Below, piece after piece: positions 49,778-63,350 of a stretch of 64,000 bases of DNA. The stretch's first letter is position 1; each line of letters begins with the position of its first letter. Both the position numbers and the translations under genes were made by a program. The notes under the pieces are model-generated. The model worked only from the letters and a program-made list of their open reading frames with translations, was not told the DNA's origin and searched no databases. Source of the stretch: Atherix ibis (Eukaryota; Arthropoda; Insecta; Diptera; Athericidae); the NCBI GenBank assembly GCA_958298945.1, contig OY282609.1, positions 40,438,954 through 40,502,953 of the forward strand, read 5' to 3'.

Positions 49778-50692
49778 CAGTAAAAATTTTTAGTAGAAAT
49801 TTTCAGTAAAAATTTTCAATATAAATTTTCAGTAGAAATTTTCAGTAGAAATTTTCAATAAAAACTTTCAGTAGAAATTTTCAGTAGAAATCTTCAGTAG
49901 AAATTTTCAGTAGAAATTTTAAGTAGATATTTTTAGTAGATATTTTCAGTAGATATTTTCAGTAGAAATTTTCAGTAGAAATTTTCAGTAGAAATTTTCA
50001 GTAGAAATTTTCAGTAGAAATTTTCAGTAGAAATTTTCTATATAAATTTTCAGTAGGAATTTTCAGTAGTAATTTTAGTGCGAATTATCAGTAGAAATGT
50101 ACAGCATAAATTTTTAGTTGAAATTTTCAGTAGAAATTTTCAGTAGAAATTTTTAGTAGAAATTTTCAGTAGAAATTTTCAGTAGAAATTTTCAGTAGAA
50201 ATTTGCAGTAGGAATTTTCAGTAGAAATTTTAGTGCGAATTATCAGTAGAAATGTTCAGCATAAATTTTTAGTTGAAATTTTCAGTAGAAATTTTCAATA
50301 TAAATTTTCAGTAGGAATTTTCAGTAAAAATTTTAATGCGAATTATCAGTAGAAATGTTCATCATAAATTTTTAGTTGAAATTTTCAGTAAAAATTTTCA
50401 GTAGAAATTTTTAGTAGAAATTTTCAGTAGAAATTTTCAGTAGAAATGTTCAGTAGAAATTATCAGTAGAAATTTTCAATATAAATTTTCAGTAGGGATT
50501 TATTAGTAGAAATTTTAGTGCGAATTATCAGTAGAAATGTTCAGCATAAATTTTTAGTTGAAATTTTCAGTAGAAATATGTAGTAGAAATTTTCAGTAGA
50601 AATTTTCCATAGAAATTTTCAGTAGAAATTTTCAGTAGAAATTTTCAGTAGAAATTTTCAGTAAAAATTTTCAATATAAATTTGCAGTAGAT
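49778..50692. repeat. About 0.9-kb duplication, copy 2 (offset 1778-1804)
   Basis: Second copy of 48,000-48,888. It is left with CAGTAGATATTTT at about 50,687 where the first copy has CAGTAGAAATTTT. Confidence 0.8.
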
Positions 50693-51519
50693 ATTTTCAG
50701 TAGAAATTTTCAGTAGGAATTTTCAGTAGAAATTTTAGTGCGAATTATCAGTAGAAATGTTCAGCATAAATTTTTAGTTGAAATTTTCAGTAGAAATCTT
50801 CAGTAGAAATTTTTAGTAGAAATTTTTAGTTGAAATTTGTAGTAGAAATTTGTAGTAGAAATTTTCAGTAGAAATTTTCAGTAGAAATTTTCAGTAGAAA
50901 TTTTCAGTAGAAATTTTCAGTAGAAATTTTCAGTAGAAATTTTCAGTAGAAATTTTCAGTAGAAATTTTCAGTCAAAATTTTCAATATAAATTTTCAGTA
51001 GGAATTTTCAGTAGAAATTTTCAATATAAATTTTCAGTAGAACTTTTCAGTAAAAATTTTAGTGCGAATTATCAGTAGAAATGTTCATCATAAATTTTTA
51101 GTTGAAATTTTCAGTAAAAATTTTCAGTAGAAATTTTTAGTAGAAATTTTCAGTAGAAATTTTCAGTAGAAATTTTCAGTAGAAATTTTCAGTAGAAATT
51201 TTCAGTAGAAATTTTCAGTAGAAATTTTCAGTAGAAATTTTCAGTAGAAATTTTCAGTAGAAATTTTCAGTAGAAATTTTCAGTAGAAATTATCAGTAGA
51301 AATTTTCAATATAAATTTTCAGTAGGGATTTATTAGTAGAAATTTTAGTGCGAATTATCAGTAGAAATGTTCAGCATAAATTTTTACTTGAAATTTTCAG
51401 TAAAAATTTTCAGTAGAAATTTTCAGTAGAAATCTTCAGTAAAAATTTTCAGTAGAAATTTTAAGTAGGTATTTTGAGTAGATATTTTTAGTAGATATTT
51501 TCAGTAGAAATATTCAGTA

Positions 51520-52413
51520 GAAATTTTCAGTACAAATATTCAGTAGAAATTTGCAGTAGAAATTTTCAATATAAATTTTCAGTAGGGATTTATTAGTAGA
51601 AATTTTAGTGCGAATTATCAGTAGAAATGTTCAGCATAAATTTTAAGTTAAAATTTTCAGTAGAAATTTTCAGTAGAAATTTTTAGTAGAAATTTTTAGT
51701 TGAAATTTTCAGTAGAAATTTTTAGTTGAAATTTTCAGTAAAAACTTTCAGTAGAAATTTTCAGTAGAAATCTTCAGTAGAAATTTTCAGTAGAAATTTT
51801 AATAAGATATTTTCAGTAGATATTTTCAGTAGATATTTTCAGTAGAAATTTTCAGTAGAAATTTTCAGTAGAAATTTTCAGTAGAAATTTTCAGTAGAAA
51901 TTTTCAGTAGAAATTTTCAGTAGAAATTTTCAATATAAATTTTCAGTAGGAATTTTCAGTAGATATTTTAGTGCGAATTATCAGTAGAAATGTACAGCAT
52001 AAATTTTTAGTTGAAGTTTTCAGTAGAAATTTCAGTAGAAATTTTTAGTAGAAGTTTTCAGTAGACATTTTCAGTAGAAATTTTCAGTAGAAATTTTCAG
52101 TAGAAATTATCAGTAGAAATTTTTAATATAAATTTTCAGTAGGAATTTTCAGTAGAAATTTTAGTGCGAATTATCAGTAGAAATGTTCAGCATAAATTTT
52201 TAGTTGAAATTTTCAGTAGAAATCTTCAGTAGAAATTTTTAGTAGAAATTTTTAGTTGAAATTTGTAGTAGAAATTTGTAGTAGAAATTTTCAGTAGAAA
52301 TTTTCAGTAGAAATTTTCAGTAGAAATTTTCAGTAGAAATTTTCAGTAGAAATTTTCAGTAGAAATTTTCAGTAAACATTTTCAATATAAATTTTCAGTA
52401 GGAATTTTCAGTA
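51520..52413. repeat. 894-bp tandem duplication, copy 1
   Basis: Adjacent to copy 2: TACAAATATTCAG 51,531/52,425, AAGTTAAAA 51,645/52,539 and AATAAGATATTTT 51,801/52,695, all at offset 894. AGTAAACATTTT is at 52,371 and 53,291 (offset 920), so copy 2 has two more monomers near its end. Its left part is itself the second copy of the 48,960-49,390 block. Confidence 0.87.
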
Positions 52414-53330
52414 GAAATTTTCAGTACAAATATTCAGTAGAAATTTTCAGTAGAAATTTTCAATATAAATTTTCAGTAGGGATTTATTAGTAGAAATTTT
52501 AGTGCGAATTATCAGTAGAAATGTTCAGCATAAATTTTAAGTTAAAATTTTCAGTAGAAATTTTCAGTAGAAATTTTTAGTAGAAATTTTTAGTTGAAAT
52601 TTTCAGTAGAAATTTTTAGTTGATATTTTCAGTAAAAACTTTCAGTAGAAATTTTCAGTAGAAATCTTCAGTAGAAATTTTCAGTAGAAATTTTAATAAG
52701 ATATTTTCAGTAGATATTTTCAGTAGATATTTTCAGTAGAAATTTTCAGTAGAAATTTTCAGTAGAAATTTTCAGTAGAAATTTTCAGTAGAAATTTTCA
52801 GTAGAAATTTTCAGTAGAAATTTTCAATATAAATTTTCAGTAGGAATTTTCAGTAGATATTTTAGTGCGAATTATCAGTAGAAATGTACAGCATAAATTT
52901 TTAGTTGAAGTTTTCAGTAGAAATTTCAGTAGAAATTTTTAGTAGAAGTTTTCAGTAGACATTTTCAGTAGAAATTTTCAGTAGAAATTTTCAGTAGAAA
53001 TTATCAGTAGAAATTTTTAATATAAATTTTCAGTAGGAATTTTCAGTAGAAATTTTAGTGCGAATTATCAGTAGAAATGTTCAGCATAAATTTTTAGTTG
53101 AAATTTTCAGTAGAAATCTTCAGTAGAAATTTTTAGTAGAAATTTTTAGTTGAAATTTGTAGTAGAAATTTGTAGTAGAAATTTTCAGTAGAAATTTTCA
53201 GTAGAAATTTTCAGTAGAAATTTTCAGTAGAAATTTTCAGTAGAAATTTTCAGTAGAAATTTTCAGTAGAAATTTTCAGTAGAAATTTTCAGTAAACATT
53301 TTCAATATAAATTTTCAGTAGGAATTTTCA
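52414..53330. repeat. 894-920-bp tandem duplication, copy 2
   Basis: Second copy of 51,520-52,413, carrying the same rare variants (AAGTTAAAA, AATAAGATATTTT, AGTAAACATTTT) and two extra consensus monomers. Confidence 0.87.
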
Positions 53331-55050
53331 GTAGAAATTTTCAATATAAATTTTCAGTAGAAATTTTCAGTAAAAATTTTAGTGCGAATTATCAGTAGAA
53401 ATGTTCATCATAAATTTTTAGTTGAAATTTTCAGTAAAAATTTTCAGTAGAAATTTTTAGTAGAAATTTTCAGTAGAAATTTTCAGTAGAAGTTTTCAGT
53501 AGAAATTTTCAGTAGAAATTTTCAGTAGAAATTATCAGTAGAAATTTTCAATATAAATTTTCAGTAGGGATTTATTAGTAGAAATTTTAGTGCGAATTAT
53601 CAGTAGAAATGTTCAGCATAAATTTTTACTTGAAATTTTCAGTAGAAATTTTTAGTAGAAATTTTTAGTTGAAATTTTCAGTAGAAATATGTAGTCGAAA
53701 TTTTCAGTAGAAATTTTCAGTAGAAATTTTCAGTAGAAATCTTCAGTAGAAATTTTCAGTAAAAATTTTAAGTAGATATTTTCAGTAGATATTTTCAGTA
53801 GATATTTTCAGTAGAAATTTTCAGTAGAAATTTTCAGTACAAATATTCAGTAGAAATTTTCAGTAGAAATTTTCAATATAAATTTTCAGTAGGGATTTAT
53901 TAGTAGAAATTTTAGTGCGAATTATCAGTAGAAATGTTCAGCAAAAATTTTTAGTTGAAATTTTCAGTAGAAATTTTCAGTAGAAATTTTTAGTAGAAAT
54001 TTTGAGTTGAAATTTTCAGTAGAAATTTGTAGTAGAAATTTTCAGTCGAAATTTTCAGTAGAAATTTTCAGTAGAAATTTTTAGTAGAAATTTTCAGTAG
54101 AAATTTTTATTAGAAATTTTCAGTAGAAATTTTCAGTAGAAATTTTCAATATAACTTTTCAGTAGGAATTTTCAGTAGAAATTTTAGTGCGAATTATCAG
54201 TAGAAATGTACAGCATAAATTTTTAGTTGAAGTTTTCAGTAGAAATTTCAGTAGAAATTTTTAGTAGAAGTTTTCAGTAGACATTTTCAGTAGAAATTTT
54301 CAGTAGACATTTTCAGTAGAAATTATCAGTAGAAATTTTTAATATAAATTTTCAGTAGGAATTTTCAGTAGAAATTTTAGTGCGAATTATCAGTAGAAAT
54401 GTTCAGCATAAATTTTTAGTTGAAATTTTCAGTAGAAATCTTCAGTAGAAATTTTTAGTAGAAATTTTTAGTTGAAATTTGTAGTAGAAATTTGTAGTAG
54501 AAATTTTCAGTAGAAATTTTCAGTAGAAATTTTCAGTAGAAATTTTCAGTAGAAATTTTCAGTAGAAATTTTCAGTAGAAATTTTCAGTAGAAATTTTCA
54601 GTAAAAATTTTCAATATAAATTTTCAGTAGGAATTTTCAGTAGAAATTTTCAATATAAATTTTCAGTAGAAATTTTCAGTAAAAATTTTAGTGCGAATTG
54701 TCAGTAGAAATGTTCATCATAAATTTTTAGTTGAAATTTTCAGTAAAAATTTTCAGTAGAAATTTTCAGTAGAAATTTTCAGTAGAAATTTTCAGTAGAA
54801 ATTTTCAGTAGAAATTTTCAGTAGAAATATTCAGTAGAAATTTTCAGTAGAAATTTTCAGTAGAAATTTTCAGTAGAAATTTTCAGTAAAAATTTTCAAT
54901 ATAAATTTTCAGTAGGAATTTTCAGTAGAAATTTTCAATATAAATTTTCAGTAGAAATTTTCAGTAAAAATTTTAGTGCGAATTGTCAGTAGAAATGTTC
55001 ATCATAAATTTTTAGTTGAAATTTTCAGTAAAAATTTTCAGTAGAAATTT
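53331..55050. repeat. Type-I stretch made of recurring sub-blocks
   Basis: Contains TTCATCATAAA anchors, TTTTTACTTG (about 53,625), ATATGTAGTCG, and a TACAGCATAAA anchor with TTGAAGTTTT (about 54,205-54,240) that recurs near 56,580 and 60,570. The CAATATAAATTTT/AATTGTCAG pair near 54,610-54,700 is repeated near 54,890-54,980, a local duplication of about 0.28 kb. Confidence 0.7.
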
Positions 55051-55454
55051 TCAGTAGAAATTTTCAGTAGAAATTTTCAGTAGAAATTTTCAGTAGAAAT
55101 TATCAGTAGAAATTTTCAATATAAATTTTCAGTAGGGATTTATTAGTAGAAATTTTAGTGCGAATTATCAGTAGAAATGTTCAGCATAAATTTTTACTTG
55201 AAATTTTCAGTAGAAATTTTCAGTAGAAATTTTTAGTAGAAATTTTTAGTTGAAATTTTCAGTAGAAATATGTAGTCGAAATTTTCAGTAGAAATTTTCA
55301 GTAGAAATTTTCAGTAGAAATTTTCAGTAGAAATCTTCAGTAGAAATTTTCAGTAAAAATTTTAAGTAGATATATTCAGTAGATATTTTCAGTAGATATT
55401 TTCAGTAGAAATTTTCAGTAGAAATTTTCAGTACAAATATTCAGTAGAAATTTT
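55051..55454. repeat. 780-bp-offset duplication, copy 1
   Basis: TTTTTACTTG is at 55,191 and 55,971, and AAATATGTAGTCG at 55,265 and 56,045: offset 780, which is exactly 60 x 13. The shared part runs through the GATATTTT triplet to ACAAATATTCAG. Between the copies lies a shortened repeat of the same material beginning TTTTTAATTG. Confidence 0.78.
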
Positions 55455-58400
55455 CAGTAGAAATTTTTAGTAGAAATTTTTAATTGAAATTTTCCGTAGA
55501 AATATGTAGTCGAAATTTTCAGTAGAAATTTTCAGTAGAAATCTTCAGTAAAAATTTTCAGTAAAAATTTTAAGTAGATATTTTCAGTAGATATTTTCAG
55601 TAGATATTTTCAGTAGAAATTTTCAGTAGAAATTTTCAGTACAAATATTCAGTAGAAATTTTCAGTAGAAATTTTCAATATAAATTTTCAGTAGGGATTT
55701 ATTAGTAGAAATTTTAGTGCGAATTATCAGTAGAAATGTTCAGCAAAAATTTTTAGTTGAAATTTTCAGTAAAAATTTTCAGTAGAAATTTTTAGTAGAA
55801 ATTTTCAGTAGAAATTTTCAGTAGAAATTTTCAGTAGAAATTTTCAGTAGAAATTTTCAGTAGAAATTTTCAGTAGAAATTATCAGTAGAAATTTTCAAT
55901 ATAAATTTTCAGTAGGGATTTATTAGTAGAAATTTTAGTGCGAATTATCAGTAGAAATGTTCAGCATAAATTTTTACTTGAAATTTTCAGTAGAAATTTT
56001 CAGTACAAATTTTTAGTAGAAATTTTTAGTTGAAATTTTCAGTAGAAATATGTAGTCGAAATTTTCAGTAGAAATTTTCAGTAGAAATTTTCAGTAGAAA
56101 TTTTCAGTAAAAATCTTCAGTAGAAATTTTCAGTAAAAATTTTAAGTAGATATTTTCAGTAGATATTTTCAGTAGATATTTTCAGTAGAAATTTTCAGTA
56201 GAAATTTTCAGTACAAATATTCAGTAGAAATTTTCAGTAGAAATTTTCAATAAAATTTTCAGTAGGGATTTATTAGTAGAAATTTTAGTGCGAATTATCA
56301 GTAGAAATGTTCAGCAAAAATTTTTAGTTGAAATTTTCAGTAGAAATTTTCAGTAGAAATTTTTAGTAGAAATTTTGAGTTGAAATTTTCAGTAGAAATT
56401 TGTAGTAGAAATTTTCAGTCGAAATTTTCAGTAGAAATTTTCAGTAGAAATTTTTAGTAGAAATTTTCAGTAGAAATTTTTATTAGAAATTTTCAGTAGA
56501 AATTTTCAGTAGAAATTTTCAATATAAATTTTCAGTAGGAATTTTCAGTAGAAATTTTACTGCGAATTATCAGTAGAAATGTACAGCATAAATTTTTAGT
56601 TGAAGTTTTCAGTAGAAATTTCAGTAGAAATTTTTAGTAGAAGTTTTCAGTAGACATTTTCAGTAGAAATTTTCAGTAGAAATTTTCAGTAGAAATTATC
56701 AGTAGAAATTTTTAATATAAATTTTCAGTAGGAATTTTCAGTAGAAATTTTAGTGCGAATTATCAGTAGAAATGTTCAGCATAAATTTTTAGTTGAAATT
56801 TTCAGTAGAAATATTCAGTAGAAATTTTTAGTAGAAATTTTTAGTTGAAATTTGTAGTAGAAATTTGTAGTAGAAATTTTCAGTAGAAATTTTCAGCAGA
56901 AATTTTCAGTAGAAATTTTCAGTCGAAATTTTCAGTAGAAATTTCAGTAGAAATTTTCAGTAGAAATTTTCAGTGGAAATTTTCAGTAAAAATTTTCAAT
57001 ATAAATTTTCAGTAGGAATTTTCAGTAGAAATTTTCAATATAAATTTTCAGTAGAAATTTTCAGTAAAAATTTTAGTGCGAATTATCAGTAGAAATGTTC
57101 ATCATAAATTTTTAGTTGAAATTTTCAGTAAAAATTTTCAGTAGAAATTTTTAGTAGAAATTTTCAGTAGAAATTTTCAGTAGAAATTTTCAGTAGAAAT
57201 TTTCAGTAGAAATTTTCAGTAGAAATTATCAGTAGAAATTTTCAATATAAATTTTCAGTAGGGATTTATTAGTAGAAATTTTAGTGCGAATTATCAGTAG
57301 AAATGTTCAGCATAAATTTTTACTTGAAATTTTCAGTAGAAATTTTCAGTAGAAATTTTTAGTAGAAATTTTTAGTTGAAATTTTCAGTAGAAATATGTA
57401 GTCGAAATTTTCAGTAGAAATTTCCAGTAGAAATTTTCAGTAGAAATCTTCAGTAGAAATTTTCAGTAAAAATTTTAAGTAGATATTTTCAGTAGATATT
57501 TTCAGTAGATATTTTCAGTAGAAATTTTCAGTAGAAATTTTCAGTAGAAATTTTCAGTACAAATATTCAGTAGAAATTTTCAGTAGAAATTTTCAATATA
57601 AATTTTCAGTAGGGATTTATTAGTAGAAATTTTAGTGCGAATTATCAGTAGAAATGTTCAGCAAAAATTTTTAGTTGAAATTTTCAGTAGAAATTTTCAG
57701 TAGAAATTTTTAGTAGAAATTTTGAGTTGAAATTTTCAGTAGAAATTTGTAGTAGAAATTTTCAGTCGAAATTTTCAGTAGAAATTTTCAGTAGAAATTT
57801 TTAGTAGCAATTTTCAGTAGAAATTTTTATTAGAAATTTTCAGTAGAAATTTTCAGTAGAAATTTTCAGTAAAAATTTTCAATATAAATTTTCAGTAGAA
57901 ATTTTCAGTAGAAATTTTCAATAAAAACTTTAAGTAGAAATTTTCAGTAGAAATCTTCAGTAGAAATTTTCAGTAGAAATTTTAAGTAGATATTTTTAGT
58001 AGAAATTTTCAGTAGATATTTTCAGTAGAAATTTTCAGTAGAAATTTTCAGTAGAAATGTACAGCATAAATTTTTAGTTGAAATTTTCAGTAGAAATTTT
58101 CAGTAGAAATTTTTAGTAGAAATTTTCAGTAGAAATTTTCAGTAGAAATTTTTAGTAGGAATTTTTAGTTGAAATTTTCAGTAGAAATATGTAGTAGAAA
58201 TTTTCAGTAGAAATTTTCAGTAGAAATTTTCAGTAGAAATTTTCAGTAGAAATTTTCAGTAGAAATTTTCAGTAGAAATTTTCAGTACAAATTTTCAGTA
58301 AAAATTTTCAATATAAATTTTCTCTAGAAATTTTCAGTTGAAATTTTCAGTAAAAATTTTCAGTAGAACTTTTCAGTAGAAATCTTCAGTAGAAATTTTC

Positions 58401-59330
58401 AGTAGAAATTTTCAGTAGATATTTTCAGTAGATATTTTCAGTAGATATTTTCAGTAGAAATTTTCAGTAGAATTTTTCAGTAGAAATTTTCAGTAGAAAT
58501 TTTCAATATAAATTTTCAGTAGGAATTTCCAGTAGAAATTTTAGTGCAAATTATCAGTAGAAATGTTCAGCATAAATTTTTAGTTGAAATTTTCAAAAGA
58601 AATTTTCAGTAGAAATTTTTAGTAGAAATTTTCAGCAGAAATGTTCAGTAGAAATTTTCAGTAGAAATTTTCTGTAAAAATTTGCAGTAGAAATAGTTTG
58701 TAGAAATTTTCAGTAGGAATTTTCAAAGAAATGTTCAGTATTAATTTTCAGAGAAATTTTCAGTAGAAATTTTCAGTAGGAATTTTCAATAGAAATTTCA
58801 GAAGAAATTTCCATTAGAAATTTTCAGTAGAAATTTTCAGTAGAAATTTTCAGTAGAAATTTTTAGTAGAAATCTTAAGTAGAAATTTTCAGTAGAAATT
58901 TTAAGTAGATATTTTCAGTCGATATTTTCAGTAGATATTTTCAGTAGAAATTTTCAGTAAAAATTTTCAGTAAAAATTTTCAGTAGAAATTTTCAGTAGA
59001 AATTTTCAGTAGAAATTTTCAGTTGAAATTTTCAGTAGAAATTTTTTATAAAAATTTTCAGTAGAATTTTTCAGTAAAAATTTTCAGTAGAAGTTATCAG
59101 TAGAAATTTTCAATATAAATTTTCAGTAGGAATTTTCAGTAGAAATTTTAGTGCGAATTATCAGTTGAAATGTTCCGCATAAATTTTTAGTTGAAATTTT
59201 CAGTAGAAATTTTCAGTAGAAATTTTTAGTAGAAATTTTTAGTTGAAATTTTCAGTAGAAATTTGTAGTAGAAATTTTCAGTAGAAATTTTTAGTAGAAA
59301 TTTTCAGTAGAAATTTTTAGTAGAAATTTT
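55455..59330. repeat. About 3.97-kb tandem duplication, copy 1
   Basis: Matches 59,422-63,300. Offsets: 3967 (TTTTAATTG 55,480/59,447), 4006 (GTAGGAATTTTTAG 58,155/62,161), 3993 (TCTCTAG 58,321/62,314) and 3980 (TGTTCCGCAT 59,171/63,151); all steps are multiples of 13. Base differences include TTTTACTGCG at 56,560 here against TTTTAGTGCG in copy 2. Rare shared variants (TCAATAAAATTTT, TTTTCTCTAG, TTTTTTATAAAAA, TTCCGCAT) make the pairing certain. Confidence 0.88.
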
Positions 59331-59421
59331 CAGTAGAAATTTTCAGTAGAAATTTTCAGTAGAAATTTTCAGTAAAAATTTTAAGTAGATATTTTCAGTA
59401 GATATTTTCAGTAGATATTTT

Positions 59422-62400
59422 CAGTAGAAATTTTTAGTAGAAATTTTTAATTGAAATTTTTCGTAGAAATATGTAGTCGAAATTTTCAGTAGAAATTTTC
59501 AGTAGAAATTTTCAGTAGAAATCTTCAGTAAAAATTTTCAGTAAAAATTTTAAGTAGATATTTTCAGTAGATATTTTCAGTAGATATTTTCAGTAGAAAT
59601 TTTCAGTAGAAATTTTCAGTACAAATATTCAGTAGAAATTTTCAGTAGAAATTTTCAATATAAATTTTCAGTAGGGATTTATTAGTAGAAATTTTAGTGC
59701 GAATTATCAGTACAAATGTTCAGCAAAAATTTTTAGTTGAAATTTTCAGTAAAAATTTTCAGTAGAAATTTTTAGTAGAAATTTTCAGTAGAAATTTTCA
59801 GTAGAAATTTTCAGTAGAAATTTTCAGTAGAAATTCTCAGTAGAAATTTTCAGTAGAAATTATCAGTAGAAATTTTCAATATAAATTTTCAGTAGGGATT
59901 TATTAGTAGAAATTTTAGTGCGAATTATCAGTAGAAATGTTCAGCATAAATTTTTACTTGAAATTTTCAGTAGAAATTTTCAGTAGAAATTTTTAGTAGA
60001 AATTTTTAGTTGAAATTTTCAGTAGAAATATGTAGTCGAAATTTTCAGTAGAAATTTTCAGTAGAAATTTTCAGTAGAAATTTTCAGTAAAAATCTTCAG
60101 TAGAAATTTTCAGTAAAAATTTTAAGTAGATATTTTCAGTAGATATTTTCAGTAGATATTTTCAGTAGAAATTTTCAGTAGAAATTTTCAGTAGAAATTT
60201 TCAGTACAAATATTCAGTAGAAATTTTCAGTAGAAATTTTCAATAAAATTTTCAGTAGGGATTTATTAGTAGAAATTTTAGTGCGAATTATCAGTAGAAA
60301 TGTTCAGCAAAAATTTTTAGTTGAAATTTTCAGTAGAAATTTTCAGTAGAAATTTTTAGTAGAAATTTTGAGTTGAAATTTTCAGTAGAAATTTGTAGTA
60401 GAAATTTTCAGTCGAAATTTTCAGTAGAAATTTTCAGTAGAAATTTTTAGTAGAAATTTTCAGTAGAAATTTTTATTAGAAATTTTCAGTAGAAATTTTC
60501 AGTAGAAATTTTCAATATAAATTTTCAGTAGGAATTTTCAGTAGAAATTTTAGTGCGAATTATCAGTAGAAATGTACAGCATAAATTTTTAGTTGAAGTT
60601 TTCAGTAGAAATTTCAGTAGAAATTTTTAGTAGAAGTTTTCAGTAGACATTTTCAGTAGAAATTTTCAGTAGAAATTTTCAGTAGAAATTATCAGTAGAA
60701 ATTTTTAATATAAATTTTCAGTAGGAATTTTCAGTAGAAATTTTAGTGCGAATTATCAGTAGAAATGTTCAGCATAAATTTTTAGTTGAAATTTTCAGTA
60801 GAAATCTTCAGTAGAAATTTTTAGTAGAAATTTTTAGTTGAAATTTGTAGTAGAAATTTGTAGTAGAAATTTTCAGTAGAAATTTTCAGTAGAAATTTTC
60901 AGTAGAAATTTTCAGTAGAAATTTTCAGTAGAAATTTTCAGTAGAAATTTCAGTAGAAATTTTCAGTAGAAATTTTCAGTGGAAATTTTCAGTAAAAATT
61001 TTCAATATAAATTTTCAGTAGGAATTTTCAGTAGAAATTTTCAATATAAATTTTCAGTAGAAATTTTCAGTAAAAATTTTAGTGCGAATTATCAGTAGAA
61101 ATGTTCATCATAAATTTTTAGTTGAAATTTTCAGTAAAAATTTTCAGTAGAAATTTTTAGTAGAAATTTTCAGTAGAAATTTTCAGTAGAAATTTTCAGT
61201 AGAAATTTTCAGTAGAAATTTTCAGTAGAAATTATCAGTAGAAATTTTCAATATAAATTTTCAGTAGGGATTTATTAGTAGAAATTTTAGTGCGAATTAT
61301 CAGTAGAAATGTTCAGCATAAATTTTTACTTGAAATTTTCAGTAGAAATTTTCAGTAGAAATTTTTAGTAGAAATTTTTAGTTGAAATTTTCAGTAGAAA
61401 TATGTAGTCGAAATTTTCAGTAGAAATTTCCAGTAGAAATTTTCAGTAGAAATCTTCAGTAGAAATTTTCAGTAAAAATTTTAAGTAGATATTTTCAGTA
61501 GATATTTTCAGTAGATATTTTCAGTAGAAATTTTCAGTAGAAATTTTCAGTAGAAATTTTCAGTACAAATATTCAGTAGAAATTTTCAGTAGAAATTTTC
61601 AATATAAATTTTCAGTAGGGATTTATTAGTAGAAATTTTAGTGCGAATTATCAGTAGAAATGTTCAGCAAAAATTTTTAGTTGAAATTTTCAGTAGAAAT
61701 TTTCAGTAGAAATTTTTAGTAGAAATTTTGAGTTGAAATTTTCAGTAGAAATTTGTAGTAGAAATTTTCAGTCGAAATTTTCAGTAGAAATTTTCAGTAG
61801 AAATTTTTAGTAGCAATTTTCAGTAGAAATTTTTATTAGAAATTTTCAGTAGAAATTTTCAGTAGAAATTTTCAGTAAAAATTTTCAATATAAATTTTCA
61901 GTAGAAATTTTCAGTAGAAGTTTTCAATAAAAACTTTCAGTAGAAATTTTCAGTAGAAATCTTCAGTAGAAATTTTCAGTAGAAATTTTAAGTAGATATT
62001 TTTAGTAGAAATTTTCAGTAGATATTTTCAGTAGAAATTTTCAGTAGAAATTTTCAGTAGAAATGTACAGCATAAATTTTTAGTTGAAATTTTCAGTAGA
62101 AATTTTCAGTAGAAATTTTTAGTAGAAATTTTCAGTAGAAATTTTCAGTAGAAATTTTTAGTAGGAATTTTTAGTTGAAATTTTCAGTAGAAATATGTAG
62201 TAGAAATTTTCAGTAGAAATTTTCAGTAGAAATTTTCAGTAGAAATTTTCAGTAGAAATTTTCAGTAGAAATTTTCAGTACAAATTTTCAGTAAAAATTT
62301 TCAATATAAATTTTCTCTAGAAATTTTCAGTTGAAATTTTCAGTAAAAATTTTCAGTAGAACTTTTCAGTAGAAATCTTCAGTAGAAATTTTCAGTAGAA

Positions 62401-63300
62401 ATTTTCAGTAGATATTTTCAGTAGATATTTTCAGTAGATATTTTCAGTAGAAATTTTCAGTAGAAATTTTCAGTAGAAATTTTCAGTAGAAATTTTCAAT
62501 ATAAATTTTCAGTAGGAATTTCCAGTAGAAATTTTAGTGCAAATTATCAGTAGAAATGTTCAGCATAAATTTTTAGTTGAAATTTTCAAAAGAAATTTTC
62601 AGTAGAAATTTTTAGTAGAAATTTTCAGCAGAAATGTTCAGTAGAAATTTTCAGTAGAAATTTTCTGTAAAAATTTGCAGTAGAAATAGTTTGTAGAAAT
62701 TTTCAGTAGGAATTTTCAAAGAAATGTTCAGTATTAATTTTCAGAGAAATTTTCAGTAGAAATTTTCAGTAGGAATTTTCAATAGAAATTTCAGAAGAAA
62801 TTTCCATTAGAAATTTTCAGTAGAAATTTTCAGTAGAAATTTTCAGTAGAAATTTTTAGTAGAAATCTTAAGTAGAAATTTTCAGTAGAAATGTTAAGTA
62901 GATATTTTCAGTAGATATTTTCAGTAGAAATTTTCAGTAAAAATTTTCAGTAAAAATTTTCAGTAGAAATTTTCAGTAGAAATTTTCAGTAGAAATTTTC
63001 AGTTGAAATTTTCAGTAGAAATTTTTTATAAAAATTTTCAGTAGAATTTTTCAGTAAAAATTTTCAGTAGAAGTTATCAGTAGAAATTTTCAATATAAAT
63101 TTTCAGTAGGAATTTTCAGTAGAAATTTTAGTGCGAATTATCAGTTGAAATGTTCCGCATAAATTTTTAGTTGAAATTTTCAGTAGAAATTTTCAGTAGA
63201 AATTTTTAGTAGAAATTTTTAGTTGAAATTTTCAGTAGAAATTTGTAGTAGAAATTTTCAGTAGAAATTTTTAGTAGAAATTTTCAGTAGAAATTTTCAG
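59422..63300. repeat. About 3.98-kb tandem duplication, copy 2
   Basis: Second copy of 55,455-59,330 with monomer-number differences. Copy 2 reads TTTTTCGTAG near 59,460 where copy 1 reads TTTTCCGTAG. After about 63,300 the two diverge. Confidence 0.88.
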
Positions 63301-63337
63301 TAGAAATTTTCAGTAGAAATTTTCAGTAAAAATTTTC

Positions 63338-63350
63338 AATACATATAAAT
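63338..63350. repeat. Odd monomer CAATACATATAAA with a 4-bp insertion
   Basis: The usual CAATATAAATTTT start of the anchor block here reads CAATACATATAAATTTT, 4 bp longer. Only this copy was seen. It falls just after the end of the 3.98-kb duplication. Confidence 0.7.

Noticed and set aside
51520..53330. A single constant higher-order repeat of about 0.9 kb, since 883-948 bp offsets recur (5.4, 17.3, 27.7, 51.5 kb)
   Set aside because: The blocks at these places carry different landmarks and belong to different subfamilies, so the similar sizes look coincidental; other pairs are 0.57 to 4.4 kb.
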